From: Acidobacteriaceae bacterium
Lineage (GTDB): Bacteria; Acidobacteriota; Terriglobia; Terriglobales; Acidobacteriaceae
Reading direction: 5' to 3'
Length of the DNA: 8,161 nucleotides
Assembly (NCBI GenBank): GCA_003165455.1
Contig: PLUJ01000161.1
Coordinates: forward strand, 4,229-12,389
How positions within the stretch are numbered: position 1 is the first letter of the stretch; the number at the start of each line of letters is the position of its first letter. This document shows positions 1 through 6,270 of the stretch, piece after piece. The translations under genes were made by a program, and so were the position numbers. The notes beneath the pieces were generated by a model, which saw nothing but the letters and a program-made list of their open reading frames with translations, searched no databases and was not told the origin of the DNA.

Positions 1-911
1 GCACCCGCCCCTAAAAATGCAATGTCCCCGCCATGCTGTCCGGAGGTGAGAACCAGATTCAGATTCTTCTGTACCCGGCCGTAGGGAGAAATCGTCGGCA
101 CCAGGCTGGGTCCGACCTCCGCTAATAGAGTCTCGTCCTTCAGTTCCGCACGCGAGATTTGCCGGATCGTGCAGCCCAGTTCGGCCGCGTAGTCAAAGTC
201 AACCGCATCGACCCCGCGAATTGTGCGCGCTCGGATCTCCGTCGCCGAGATTCGTGCCCGCAATCCCGCCAGCGCCAGAATGGTCAGTTTCGCTCGCGCA
301 TCGCCGCCATCCAGATCTTCGCTCGCGTCCGCCTCCGCATAACCCCGCGCCTGCGCTTCTTCGAGCGCCTCGCTGAACGGAATCCGATCCGTCTCAATCC
401 GGCTCAGAATGTAGTTGCACGTGCCATTCAGAATCCCGGAGATGCCGTGCAGTCGGTCTCCGCACAAGCCAGTCCGCAGCGCCGGAAGAACCGGAACCCC
501 GCCCGCCACGGAAGCTCCGAACTCAAGCTGACATCCCTTGGTGCTCGCCAGTTGCAGCAAATCGGGTCCATGTCGTGCGATGAGCTGTTTATTGGCCGTG
601 ACCACCGACTTGCCCGCACTCAACGCGCTGCGCACCAACTCCTCCGCCAGCGTCAAGCCTCCGATCAGTTCGATAATGATGTCGGCGTCACTACTAAGAA
701 TGGATTGCAGATCTTCCGTCCACACCACATCCAGCGGAATCCACGGTTGTTTCTTGCGCTCCACATTGCGATTGAAAATATGCGTTAGGCGAAGTGAGCC
801 ATCGGAGCGTTCGCTCAAAATTTTGGCGACCGCGCGGCCCACCGTTCCGAAGCCCGCGAGTGCGACACGGCAAGCCGACGCGCTTCGCGTGGTTGTGGCC
901 GTTGCGGGCAT
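1..911 (-). CDS. hom: Homoserine dehydrogenase, N-terminal part (runs off left edge)
   Basis: Homoserine dehydrogenase reduces aspartate-semialdehyde to homoserine with NAD(P)H, the branch point to threonine, methionine and isoleucine; it is cytoplasmic. From ATG at 911 the minus strand is open for 303 codons to the window edge; the family is usually about 430 residues, so roughly the last third is missing. Visible landmarks in order: a Rossmann nucleotide loop AGFGTVGRAV about 19 residues in; DADIIIELIGG; KSVVTANKQL; the substrate-domain signature GASVAGGVPVLPAL; GILNGTCNYILSRIE; then AQARGYAEADASEDLDG followed by DARAKL, the conserved substrate-binding region. ATG 911 is chosen because it sits about 18 residues before the Rossmann loop. 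It has no clear Shine-Dalgarno; an in-frame GTG at 953 would add 14 residues and also lacks one. The gene diverges from the barrel gene at 1261. Function is secure from the motifs; the exact start is not. Confidence 0.95.
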   Translation of the reverse strand, partial: MPATATTTRSASACRVALAGFGTVGRAVAKILSERSDGSLRLTHIFNRNVERKKQPWIPLDVVWTEDLQSILSSDADIIIELIGGLTLAEELVRSALSAGKSVVTANKQLIARHGPDLLQLASTKGCQLEFGASVAGGVPVLPALRTGLCGDRLHGISGILNGTCNYILSRIETDRIPFSEALEEAQARGYAEADASEDLDGGDARAKLTILALAGLRARISATEIRARTIRGVDAVDFDYAAELGCTIRQISRAELKDETLLAEVGPSLVPTISPYGRVQKNLNLVLTSGQHGGDIAFLGAG

Positions 912-1086
912 CCGATGGGAGGAGATTTTTTCCAAAGCCTTTTCCAAGTCCACTCTGAGAATTAAGGAACAAAAAAATGAAGACGCACTTCATGATACGT
1001 GCGACTGTCGCCCGTATGAAGCAAGAAAAGCGCATCCAGGCACACTGAAGTGTAACTTCATCCATGCGGGAATGGCCCGTTGTATT

Positions 1087-1105
1087 CGCACAGGCGGCTT
1101 GTGCG
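1087..1105. repeat. Short inverted repeat CGCACA-N7-TGTGCG
   Basis: Six-base perfect arms (1087-1092 and 1100-1105) flank a 7-base spacer. It lies 26 bases upstream of the TATAAT at 1131. It could be a small operator or a weak hairpin; no T-run follows on either strand, so it is not a convincing terminator. Such a short palindrome can occur by chance. Confidence 0.3.
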
Positions 1106-1130
1106 GCAAACCCGGCATCAAAGTTGGTAA

Positions 1131-1136
1131 TATAAT
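1131..1136 (+). promoter_or_regulatory. Candidate -10 box for the barrel gene
   Basis: An exact TATAAT lies 124 bases before the ATG at 1261, on the correct strand. No good -35 hexamer sits 16-18 bases upstream, and the nearest TTGTGC is 26 bases away, so this is a candidate only. Confidence 0.3.
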
Positions 1137-1260
1137 GCGATCTCACCGCAACCAAGGCAATGCCTTCCTGCGAGGAATCACACGCGGAACCTTTTTCCAA
1201 TGGCGCCTTTGCAGCCGAGCGCCACGGTCCGCCGCTACGCCCGGCTATGGAGGAGAATGG

Positions 1261-2094
1261 ATGATTGGAAAGTTCGCGAATGTCACTGCGCTGACGCTTC
1301 TTTGTTTGGCAATTCTGCTGGGAGCGCAAGCATTTGCCCAGTCCACCCCCGCTACGGACCAGTCCGCGGCCCAGTCTCCCGCCACGCAAGTTCCCGCTGC
1401 CCAACCACCTGCCGCGCAACCACCCGCCGCGCTACAGCCGGCCACTCCCCCCTCGCCCAATGACCAGGAGGCCACCGACGAAGAGTCCACCTCCAGACGC
1501 AAAGAAAAGCCCAAAGATTATAAAAACTGGAGCTATAACGTCGGCATCGGCGCCAGTTTGGATAGTGGCACTACAAAAACCTTCGTCAGACAGGGAGGAT
1601 ACTTCGGCACCGCTGGCGTCGCTCGTAATGCCAATAAGAATTTCGGCCTGCGCCTCGATTTTTTCGGAGCGGATTTGCCCCTGCGCCAATCGGCTCTCTC
1701 CCTCGCCCAAGCCGGAAGCGCCTCCAGTTATCTTCTCGCCTTCACCCTCGATCCCGTAATTAATTTTGATGTCACGAAAGATTGGGGCGGATACGTTTTA
1801 TTCGGCCCGGGTTACTATCATCGGGGCGGATCGTTGAGCTCCGATAGCGCCATCCCCGGCTCCTACTGCAACCCATTCTTCGTGTGGTGGGATGGATGCG
1901 CGAACCAGAGCATTCCGATCAGCGGCAGCTTCGTTAACTCCAGCCAAAATGAGTTCGGATATAACTTCGGCGGCGGCGTTACCCGCAAAACTCCAAGCGG
2001 AGTAGAAATCTACGCTGAGTTCCGCTTCATCCACGGTCGCGCCGACAATACCACCACCGACGTCCGCCCCATCACGCTCGGCGTCCGCTGGTAG
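1261..2094 (+). CDS. Small outer-membrane beta-barrel protein with Pro/Ala/Gln-rich linker
   Basis: Predicted 277-residue exported protein of unknown specific function. Residues 1-26 form a Sec signal peptide: Lys4, a hydrophobic core around LTLLCLAILLG, and an A-F-A cleavage site before Gln27. Residues 28-66 are a low-complexity linker with repeated PAAQP-type units. A charged stretch (about 67-88) leads into the barrel, which starts near NWSYNVGIGASLD and shows alternating aromatic/polar strands, Gly-rich turns, and a C-terminal strand ending in Trp, the usual barrel-assembly signal. Two cysteines in the loop around GSYCNPFFVWWDGC may pair. The start at 1261 is supported by GGAGGAG at 1249-1255, five bases upstream, and by the signal peptide. 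The same frame is open further upstream, but that extension runs antisense through hom and is rejected. It resembles general OmpA-like/OMP_b-brl barrels; no ligand can be assigned. It converges with pqqE. Confidence 0.85.
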   Translation: MIGKFANVTALTLLCLAILLGAQAFAQSTPATDQSAAQSPATQVPAAQPPAAQPPAALQPATPPSPNDQEATDEESTSRRKEKPKDYKNWSYNVGIGASLDSGTTKTFVRQGGYFGTAGVARNANKNFGLRLDFFGADLPLRQSALSLAQAGSASSYLLAFTLDPVINFDVTKDWGGYVLFGPGYYHRGGSLSSDSAIPGSYCNPFFVWWDGCANQSIPISGSFVNSSQNEFGYNFGGGVTRKTPSGVEIYAEFRFIHGRADNTTTDVRPITLGVRW

Positions 2095-2161
2095 CCTTAC
2101 GTAGCTCTACCCTGTGAACCTCTGTGGCCTCTGTGTTAAAGATTTTGATCTTAAGCCGTAA
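2095..2161. repeat. Convergent spacer with 9-bp tandem repeat and weak hairpin
   Basis: This 67-base gap separates the stops of the barrel gene and pqqE. It contains two back-to-back copies of CCTCTGTGG/CCTCTGTGT (2119-2136), then a small AT-rich stem AAGAT-TTTG-ATCTT (2139-2152). The hairpin is too weak to be called a terminator with confidence, though one would be expected here. The CCTCTGTG pair looks like part of a dispersed intergenic element; that is an impression from memory and needs a genome-wide search. Confidence 0.4.
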
Positions 2162-3295
2162 CTACTCAGGGTTGGTCCGGTAACTCCACAGCTCCGCAGC
2201 CCGCGCCTGCAACTGCACGAACGAAGACGCGCCCACAGGCTGCAAGATCGCAGCTCCGGAATTAGCTTCAGCCAACGCCGCTTCAACGATAGAATGTGCC
2301 GCCGCCAGCGAACATGCCGGATCCGTAGCGTTCACGTCGCCGGTCAGCAGAAGCGCCTGGCAGCGGCATCCGCCGAAATCCTCCGCACGCCGCTCGCAAC
2401 TGCGGCACGGTTCCGGCATCCACTCTTCGCCGCGGAATCTTTGAAACGAAGAAGACTCCTGCCAGATATTTTCCAGAGATTGTTCCCGAACATTCTCGAA
2501 CGTCATCCCGGGAATCACTTCCGCCGCATGGCAGGGAAGAACTCTGCCCGATGGATTGATGAGCACCAGCCTCTGTCCCCATCCCCCCATACAAGCCTTG
2601 GGAAAACGCGCGTAATAATCCGGCACCACCGAATCGATTCGAATTCGTCCCGCGAGCCGCTGCTCCGCCGCAGCCACAACTTCCACTGCCCGGTCGAGCT
2701 GCGCCCTGGTCGGCAATAGAGCAGCCCGGTTGCGAAGTGCCCAGCCATAATATTGCGTGTGCGCAATCTCCATCCGCTCCGGCGCAAGCTGTTCAATGCA
2801 AGCAATCATTTCATCCAGATGATCGATATTCTGCCGATGGATGACCAGATTCACCGTGAACGCAATCTTGTGCCGCCGAATGATCCGCGACAGTTCAATC
2901 TTGTGCGCGTGCGCCTTCGCTCCCGCAATCCAATTCGCTGAATCCTCGCGCGAATCTTGCAGGCTCACCTGAATGTGATCGAGTCCAGCATCCACCAGCC
3001 CCTGCAACCGAACCTCATTCAGGCCAATGCCTGAAGTGATCAGATTGGTGTACAGTCCCGCAGCCCGCGCCCCAGCCACCAACTCCCGCAAATCCGGACG
3101 CGCCAGCGGCTCGCCGCCCGTGAAATGCGCATGCAACACGCCCAGCTTGCCTGCTTGCTGAAAGACGTCGATCCACTCTTGCGTGCTCAGCTCAGAACTC
3201 ACCGCTGCCAACTCCAGTGGATTCGAGCAGTAAACACAATGCAGTGGACAGCGATGCGTGAGTTCCGCGATGAGCGCTAGAGGATTCGAAACCAT
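2162..3295 (-). CDS. pqqE: PqqE, PqqA peptide cyclase (radical SAM/SPASM)
   Basis: PqqE forms the C-C crosslink between Glu and Tyr of the precursor peptide PqqA, the first committed step of PQQ synthesis, working with the chaperone PqqD; it is cytoplasmic and oxygen-sensitive. The 377-residue product has normal length. The radical SAM cluster motif is C16-x3-C20-x2-C23, followed by the SAM-binding GGEP (60-63). The SPASM half keeps Cys235, Cys255, Cys297, Cys300, Asp306, Cys310, Cys312 and Cys328. Their spacing equals that of Methylobacterium PqqE as I remember it (offset 13, including the unusual Asp ligand of an auxiliary cluster). The ATG at 3295 lies 15 codons before the first cluster Cys; no strong Shine-Dalgarno is seen. 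Unlike the usual pqqABCDE order it does not follow pqqD: about 2.7 kb with opposite-strand genes intervenes, so it needs its own promoter. All catalytic residues are present, so it should be functional. Confidence 0.95.
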   Translation of the reverse strand: MVSNPLALIAELTHRCPLHCVYCSNPLELAAVSSELSTQEWIDVFQQAGKLGVLHAHFTGGEPLARPDLRELVAGARAAGLYTNLITSGIGLNEVRLQGLVDAGLDHIQVSLQDSREDSANWIAGAKAHAHKIELSRIIRRHKIAFTVNLVIHRQNIDHLDEMIACIEQLAPERMEIAHTQYYGWALRNRAALLPTRAQLDRAVEVVAAAEQRLAGRIRIDSVVPDYYARFPKACMGGWGQRLVLINPSGRVLPCHAAEVIPGMTFENVREQSLENIWQESSSFQRFRGEEWMPEPCRSCERRAEDFGGCRCQALLLTGDVNATDPACSLAAAHSIVEAALAEANSGAAILQPVGASSFVQLQARAAELWSYRTNPE

Positions 3296-3321
3296 GAAAT
3301 CGTAAGTGTCACGGGGACCAG

Positions 3322-3377
3322 TTGCCCTTAAGCCTTTGCCCTTAACTAATTGCCCTTAACCACTTGCCTTTAAATTA
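3322..3377. repeat. Four tandem 14-bp repeats upstream of pqqE
   Basis: Units begin at 3322, 3336, 3350 and 3364, an exact 14-base period. Each starts with TTGCCCTTAA (TTGCCTTTAA in the fourth) followed by four variable bases (GCCT, CTAA, CCAC, ATTA). Read toward pqqE the core is TTAAGGGCAA. The array ends 27 bases before the pqqE start codon and lies just downstream of the candidate pqqE -10 box, so it would be in the transcribed leader. A conserved 10-base core with free spacers suggests binding sites or a slippage-generated repeat. No known regulator is assigned. Confidence 0.85.
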
Positions 3378-3383
3378 ATTATA
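3378..3383 (-). promoter_or_regulatory. Candidate -10 box for pqqE
   Basis: The minus strand reads an exact TATAAT here in an AT-rich patch within otherwise GC-rich DNA. It sits about 80 bases before the pqqE ATG, immediately upstream of the 14-bp repeats. No canonical -35 is present at 17 bases; a TTGGCG is only 11 bases away. The isolated position of pqqE makes a promoter here likely, but this exact box is tentative. Confidence 0.4.
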
Positions 3384-3502
3384 GTTCTCAGCGCCGCCAA
3401 GCCCGCCATTCGTCCGCCGCCGCTCAGAGACTGCCGTAATCTTGCTCCAAAGCGTCGCTCTAAGAATCGCCTGCCTGTACACTTTATGTATCTAATCCTC
3501 TC

Positions 3503-4939
3503 ATGCGATCGAGACGTTCTTGGTTCATTCAATCCTCTTTTTTGCTGCTCTCCGCATTGTTGCTAACGTGCAATTTTTCCCTGGCTCAGCAGTTGCCTGA
3601 CTCCCCCAACCCTGCCGTCCCCGGGCAAAAAGACTTCTTCGCTCGTCTTGCCGATTTCTATCGTCATGATTGGTTTCCAACCCCACCTCCAACGCCATCC
3701 ACGCCGTCGCCCACCCCGCCCCGGCGCGGTCTGCCATCTCCGCTCGACTTGCCTCCCTTTCCCAACTCCGATTGGTCCTATGGTGGTTCTCCCGTGATCG
3801 GCGAACCCGATACCAACACTTATCCTTTGATGACCGCCCTCGATCAGAACCGCAGCCGTACAAAAATCTATGGCTGGATTGCCCCGTCGGTGAACGTCAG
3901 CAGTTCGTCCCGCAGCAACGCGCCTGAGGCCAACGACGTTTATCCAAATCGTCTTGAGCTCGACCAGTTCGTCCTCTACGTCGAGCGCCTCCCCGATTCC
4001 GTCCAGCGCGATCACATCGACTGGGGCTATCACCTCACCGGCCTTTATGGAACCGATTATCGCTACACCACCGGAAAAGGCTACGGAACCAGCCAGTTGC
4101 TCAACGATCATCACCAGTACGGTTTCGATCCAACCTTGGAGTATGTCGATTTATACATCCCGCAAGTGGCCGGCGGATTGAATCTCAGGCTTGGCCGCTT
4201 CATCTCCGTGCCCGGCATCGAGGCCCAACTTGCGCCCAACAACTATATTTTTAGCCACTCGCTGCTTTATGCCATCGATCCATTCACCGATACCGGTCTC
4301 ATGGCGACGTTGAAGCTAAACGATCAATGGCTGGTGCAAGCAGGCATTACGGGTGGTCACGATGTCGCCCTCTGGACCTCCGACGCTAAGCCTTCCGGCA
4401 CGGCCTGTCTCGACTACACCACCAAATCGGTCAATAACAATTTTTACGTCTGCGCCAACGGCGTCAATAGCGGCAAGTACGCCTATAACAACCTGCAGCA
4501 GTATGACGCCACCTGGTATCACAAGTTCTCGAAGACGGTGCACATGGCGAGCGAATCCTGGTACATGTACGAGCGGGATGTGCCCGCAATCGCAGGGACA
4601 ATTCCAGTGGAACTCGGCGCTAATCCCGCGTATTGCCTGCCCGGTGAACAGCGTTGCACCGCCCCGGAATACGCAGCCGTCAACTTCCTGGAAAAAGAAC
4701 TCTCACTGCATGATTTCGTTTCTTTCCGCAGCGACTTCCTCGACGACAAGAAGGGCCAGCGCACCGGCTACCCAACAAAATATTCGGAGAACACCTTCTC
4801 CTGGTGCCACTGGTTCGGAACCACCGTCCAGTTACGCCCCGAACTTCGCTTCGAACGAGCCTGGGACCGCAAAGCCTATGACAACGGCCGCGACCAAAAT
4901 CAGATCACCGCAGCCAGCGACCTGATCTTCCACTTCTGA
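3503..4939 (+). CDS. Outer-membrane porin-like beta-barrel (BBP2/OmpL-like)
   Basis: A 478-residue exported protein resembling the putative beta-barrel porin-2 family, presumed channels of the outer membrane; the solute is unknown. Residues 1-28 are a Sec signal peptide (Arg2/4/5, hydrophobic core SFLLLSALLL, cleavage after S-L-A before Gln29). Residues 59-87 form a Pro/Thr/Ser-rich linker (PTPPPTPSTPSPTPP). The barrel begins near KIYGWIAPSVNVSSS (121-135). It continues with family-like features: LELDQFVLYVER, DWGYHLTGLYGTDYRY, EYVDLYIP, LNLRLGRF and YNNLQQYDATWYHKF. It closes with aromatic-rich strands and a C-terminal Phe, the usual barrel-assembly signal. Start ATG 3503 is chosen because the signal peptide follows at once; no Shine-Dalgarno is evident. 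It is divergent from pqqE across 207 bases and lies between the two pqq units. A role linked to PQQ or to sugar/alcohol uptake for quinoprotein dehydrogenases is only speculation from position. Confidence 0.82.
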   Translation: MRSRRSWFIQSSFLLLSALLLTCNFSLAQQLPDSPNPAVPGQKDFFARLADFYRHDWFPTPPPTPSTPSPTPPRRGLPSPLDLPPFPNSDWSYGGSPVIGEPDTNTYPLMTALDQNRSRTKIYGWIAPSVNVSSSSRSNAPEANDVYPNRLELDQFVLYVERLPDSVQRDHIDWGYHLTGLYGTDYRYTTGKGYGTSQLLNDHHQYGFDPTLEYVDLYIPQVAGGLNLRLGRFISVPGIEAQLAPNNYIFSHSLLYAIDPFTDTGLMATLKLNDQWLVQAGITGGHDVALWTSDAKPSGTACLDYTTKSVNNNFYVCANGVNSGKYAYNNLQQYDATWYHKFSKTVHMASESWYMYERDVPAIAGTIPVELGANPAYCLPGEQRCTAPEYAAVNFLEKELSLHDFVSFRSDFLDDKKGQRTGYPTKYSENTFSWCHWFGTTVQLRPELRFERAWDRKAYDNGRDQNQITAASDLIFHF

Positions 4940-4957
4940 TGGATTTCTTTCCCAGAG

Positions 4958-4972
4958 CGCGGCAGTCCCGCG
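4958..4972 (+). terminator. Weak GC hairpin after the porin gene
   Basis: CGCGG (4958-4962) and CCGCG (4968-4972) can pair across the loop CAGTC, 19 bases after the porin stop codon. There is no following T-run, so intrinsic termination is doubtful. Confidence 0.25.
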
Positions 4973-4984
4973 GCCCTTCGTAGC

Positions 4985-5028
4985 GTCATCCCGAGCGCCG
5001 CGTTTTCTCCAGCGGGGCGAGGGATCTT
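4985..5028. repeat. Candidate dispersed intergenic repeat (GTCATCCCGAGCG type)
   Basis: The stretch opens with GTCATCCCGAGCG and closes with GCGAGGGATCTT, with a TTTTCTCC centre. I recognise this as the kind of intergenic element seen many times in acidobacterial and some other genomes. Recognition is from memory; within this window it occurs once. Together with the hairpin at 4958 it accounts for most of the 155-base gap before the toxin-antitoxin pair. Confidence 0.4.
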
Positions 5029-5094
5029 CGAACGCATGCAGCCTATCTTTATTAGCGCCGATAAAAGAATGTAAGATTAAGCCGAGGTATAGAT

Positions 5095-5364
5095 ATGGCA
5101 ACTCTCGATTGGTCGCAATGCCCGGCTGTTGAAAGCGTGCCCGGGAGATTGAGTGGTGCATGGGTATTCAAGGACACTCGCATGCCTGTATCCGCGGTTT
5201 TCGAGAACCTCGAAGCTGGCGCCACCATCGATGAAATCATTGAGCAGTTCGACGTCACGCGGGACCAGATCAACGCCGTATTGGAATTTGCCGCTCTTAG
5301 TCTCGACCCGCGTCCCACCAGCGGGCACGCCGTAAACTCCTCCGTCGATGCTCATTCTTCTTGA
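5095..5364 (+). CDS. DUF433 antitoxin (VapB45-like)
   Basis: An 89-residue protein of the DUF433 family, which typically neutralises a PIN-like DUF5615 toxin and autoregulates the pair through a helix-turn-helix. Family marks: LDWSQCPAVESVPG at 4-17, then GAWVFKDTRMPVSAVFENLE (21-40), GATIDEIIEQFDVT (42-55) and DQINAVLEFAA (57-67), the DNA-binding-like core. The C-terminal 20 or so residues are variable and probably contact the toxin. GAGG lies seven bases before the ATG, supporting the start. The stop overlaps the toxin start by 17 bases (5348-5364), typical translational coupling. The antitoxin frame is intact although its toxin is broken. Confidence 0.88.
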   Translation: MATLDWSQCPAVESVPGRLSGAWVFKDTRMPVSAVFENLEAGATIDEIIEQFDVTRDQINAVLEFAALSLDPRPTSGHAVNSSVDAHSS

Positions 5365-5682
5365 TCATGGAACGCCGCGCGGGATTGCACGCTTTCTGGT
5401 GGGCCATACTGTTACCAGAGCTCGAGAACGCGGCTGGGACACGCTCTCCAATGGCGAACTGCTGGCCGAAGCTGAGAAGGCTGGCTTCGAAGTCTTCCTT
5501 ACTGCCGACAAGAATATTCGATATCAGCAGAATCTCTGCGGCCGCAAAATCGCCATTGTTGTATTGAGCCCCCGCAATGGCCGCTCGTGCGGCTACATAC
5601 GGTCAAAATTGCCGCAGCCGTAAACTCAGCGAAGCCCGGTAGCTATGCCGAAGTTCAAATTGCGCCAGATACTCTTTCTTAG
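5348..5682 (+). pseudogene. DUF5615 PIN-like toxin, frameshifted near the C-terminus
   Basis: The toxin partner of the DUF433 antitoxin, from a PIN-like nuclease family (presumed RNase). As read, ATG 5348 gives only 91 residues and stops at 5623. The start matches the family: LILLDHGTP with acidic Asp6, RERGWDTLSNGELLAEA, then FLTADKNIRYQQNL with Asp54 and KIAIVVLS. After Ser74 the frame departs from the family (PRNGRSCGYIRSKLPQP). One base back, from 5572, it reads PQWPLVRLHTVKIAAAVNSA followed by KPGSYAEVQIAPDTLS and a stop at 5680-5682, which is a family-like C-terminus. The break coincides with a five-C run (5569-5573); one more C would restore about 111 residues, near the usual length. 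So this is a single-base deletion, a sequencing error in a homopolymer, or (less likely) programmed -1 slippage. Both proposed N-terminal acidic positions remain. Confidence 0.85.
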
Positions 5683-5704
5683 TTGTGATTTGACTACGTG
5701 ATAG

Positions 5705-5896
5705 CTAGCCATTTAGCTTTGCGCTTTTCAGAAGGTCCGCCTTTACTTTATCGAGGGGAATGCGCCTTTCGTGCCGCCGGGATCGTGACACCAGTACGTC
5801 TTGGATGTCCTCCCAAAGCGCTTTGTGTTTCTTCAGGTCAATTACGGCCGCGGTCTTGCGGCCTTTTTCGTCTGTGATGAACTGTATTCCGGTCAT
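5705..5896 (-). CDS. Orphan antitoxin-like small protein
   Basis: A 63-residue, strongly charged protein beginning MTGIQFITDEKGRKTAAVID and continuing LKKHKALWEDIQDVL, then a basic tail. The opening (IQF-TDEKG-K-A--IDL--H--LWEDI) resembles small type II antitoxins that usually precede a RelE/ParE-like toxin; this assignment is from memory of such proteins. GGAGAAGG seven bases before the ATG at 5896 supports translation. No toxin follows: downstream on the minus strand lie 22 bases and then the convergent end of the frameshifted DUF5615 gene. It starts 82 bases after pqqD on the same strand and could be read by transcripts from pqqBCD. It could be a solitary remnant or a stand-alone regulator. 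Confidence 0.65.
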   Translation of the reverse strand: MTGIQFITDEKGRKTAAVIDLKKHKALWEDIQDVLVSRSRRHERRIPLDKVKADLLKSAKLNG

Positions 5897-5978
5897 TATG
5901 AAGCCTTCTCCAGCCTGCCTAATCTGTCCTCACCCTAATTTCGTCGATCTAGGCTGTCAATCGAATAGTGGTCCGCCT

Positions 5979-6269
5979 CTAATAATCCACAATCCTTTTA
6001 TTCCTTAATTGTTCCAAAAACTGGCTGATGTCGCCGCGAATCTTCCCCGGATCGGCCACCGTAAATTGTGCCTGCAACTCTGCGATGATCTCGCCGAAAG
6101 TGCGCTGCCCATCGCAGCGTTCCAAGATCTGCAATCCGGTGCCTTGCAACTTGATCGCGCCCTCGGGAAATAGAACCACGCGCTCCGGCCCGCTCGCTCC
6201 CTTGGTCTCCGCTCCCCAGCGGCAACCGGCAGCTAATCGCGGCTGGCTCGAATCTTCCGGAGCCGCCAC
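5979..6269 (-). CDS. pqqD: PqqD, PqqA-binding peptide chaperone
   Basis: PqqD binds the precursor peptide PqqA and presents it to PqqE. The chosen GTG start at 6269 gives 96 residues, the normal size. Conserved family features follow: QPRLAAGCRW at 9-18, then VVLFPEGAIKLQGTGLQILE, the signature CDGQRTFGEIIAELQAQF, and a C-terminal helix GDISQFLEQLRNKRIVDY. GTG 6269 begins one base after the pqqC stop (6271-6273) and has GAGGA at 6282-6278 (minus strand), eight bases upstream. An in-frame ATG at 6329 would add 20 unconserved residues inside pqqC and is less likely. It is the last gene of the tight pqqBCD unit; its partner gene pqqE is about 2.7 kb away instead of adjacent. Confidence 0.93.
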   Translation of the reverse strand: MAAPEDSSQPRLAAGCRWGAETKGASGPERVVLFPEGAIKLQGTGLQILERCDGQRTFGEIIAELQAQFTVADPGKIRGDISQFLEQLRNKRIVDY

Positions 6270-6270
6270 T

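Larger units (their letters stand above)
912..1260. other. Divergent intergenic region, hom / outer-membrane protein
   Basis: This 349-base spacer separates the divergent starts of hom (911) and the barrel gene (1261), so promoters for both should lie here. I see no convincing small gene: reading frames crossing it are continuations of frames antisense to hom or antisense to the barrel gene and have no recognisable motif. It holds one TATAAT and one short inverted repeat (separate entries) and the barrel gene's ribosome binding site at 1249-1255. No repeat family or RNA gene was recognised. Confidence 0.6.

Noticed and set aside
159..788. 209-residue plus-strand open frame
   Set aside because: Arg/Gln-rich antisense shadow of the clearly recognisable homoserine dehydrogenase.
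1030..1070. Possible pqqA on the minus strand, reading MDEVTLQCAW
   Set aside because: It has EVT but no Tyr at the required position, lies far from pqqB and has no PqqA-like N-terminus.
538..1260. In-frame upstream extension of the barrel gene, giving a 518-residue product
   Set aside because: The extension is antisense to conserved homoserine dehydrogenase sequence, and the signal peptide plus GGAGGAG ribosome binding site place the start at 1261.
694..1419. 241-residue minus-strand open frame overlapping hom and the barrel gene
   Set aside because: It shares sequence with the hom N-terminus in another frame and is antisense to the barrel signal peptide; no family motif is visible.
3503..3600. 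Lipoprotein signal (LLTC) in the porin
   Set aside because: Thr at -1 is a poor lipobox fit, and a standard S-L-A cleavage site follows; barrel porins are not usually lipoproteins.
3563..4114. 183-residue minus-strand open frame inside the porin gene
   Set aside because: Antisense shadow of the porin with no recognisable domain and no ribosome binding site.
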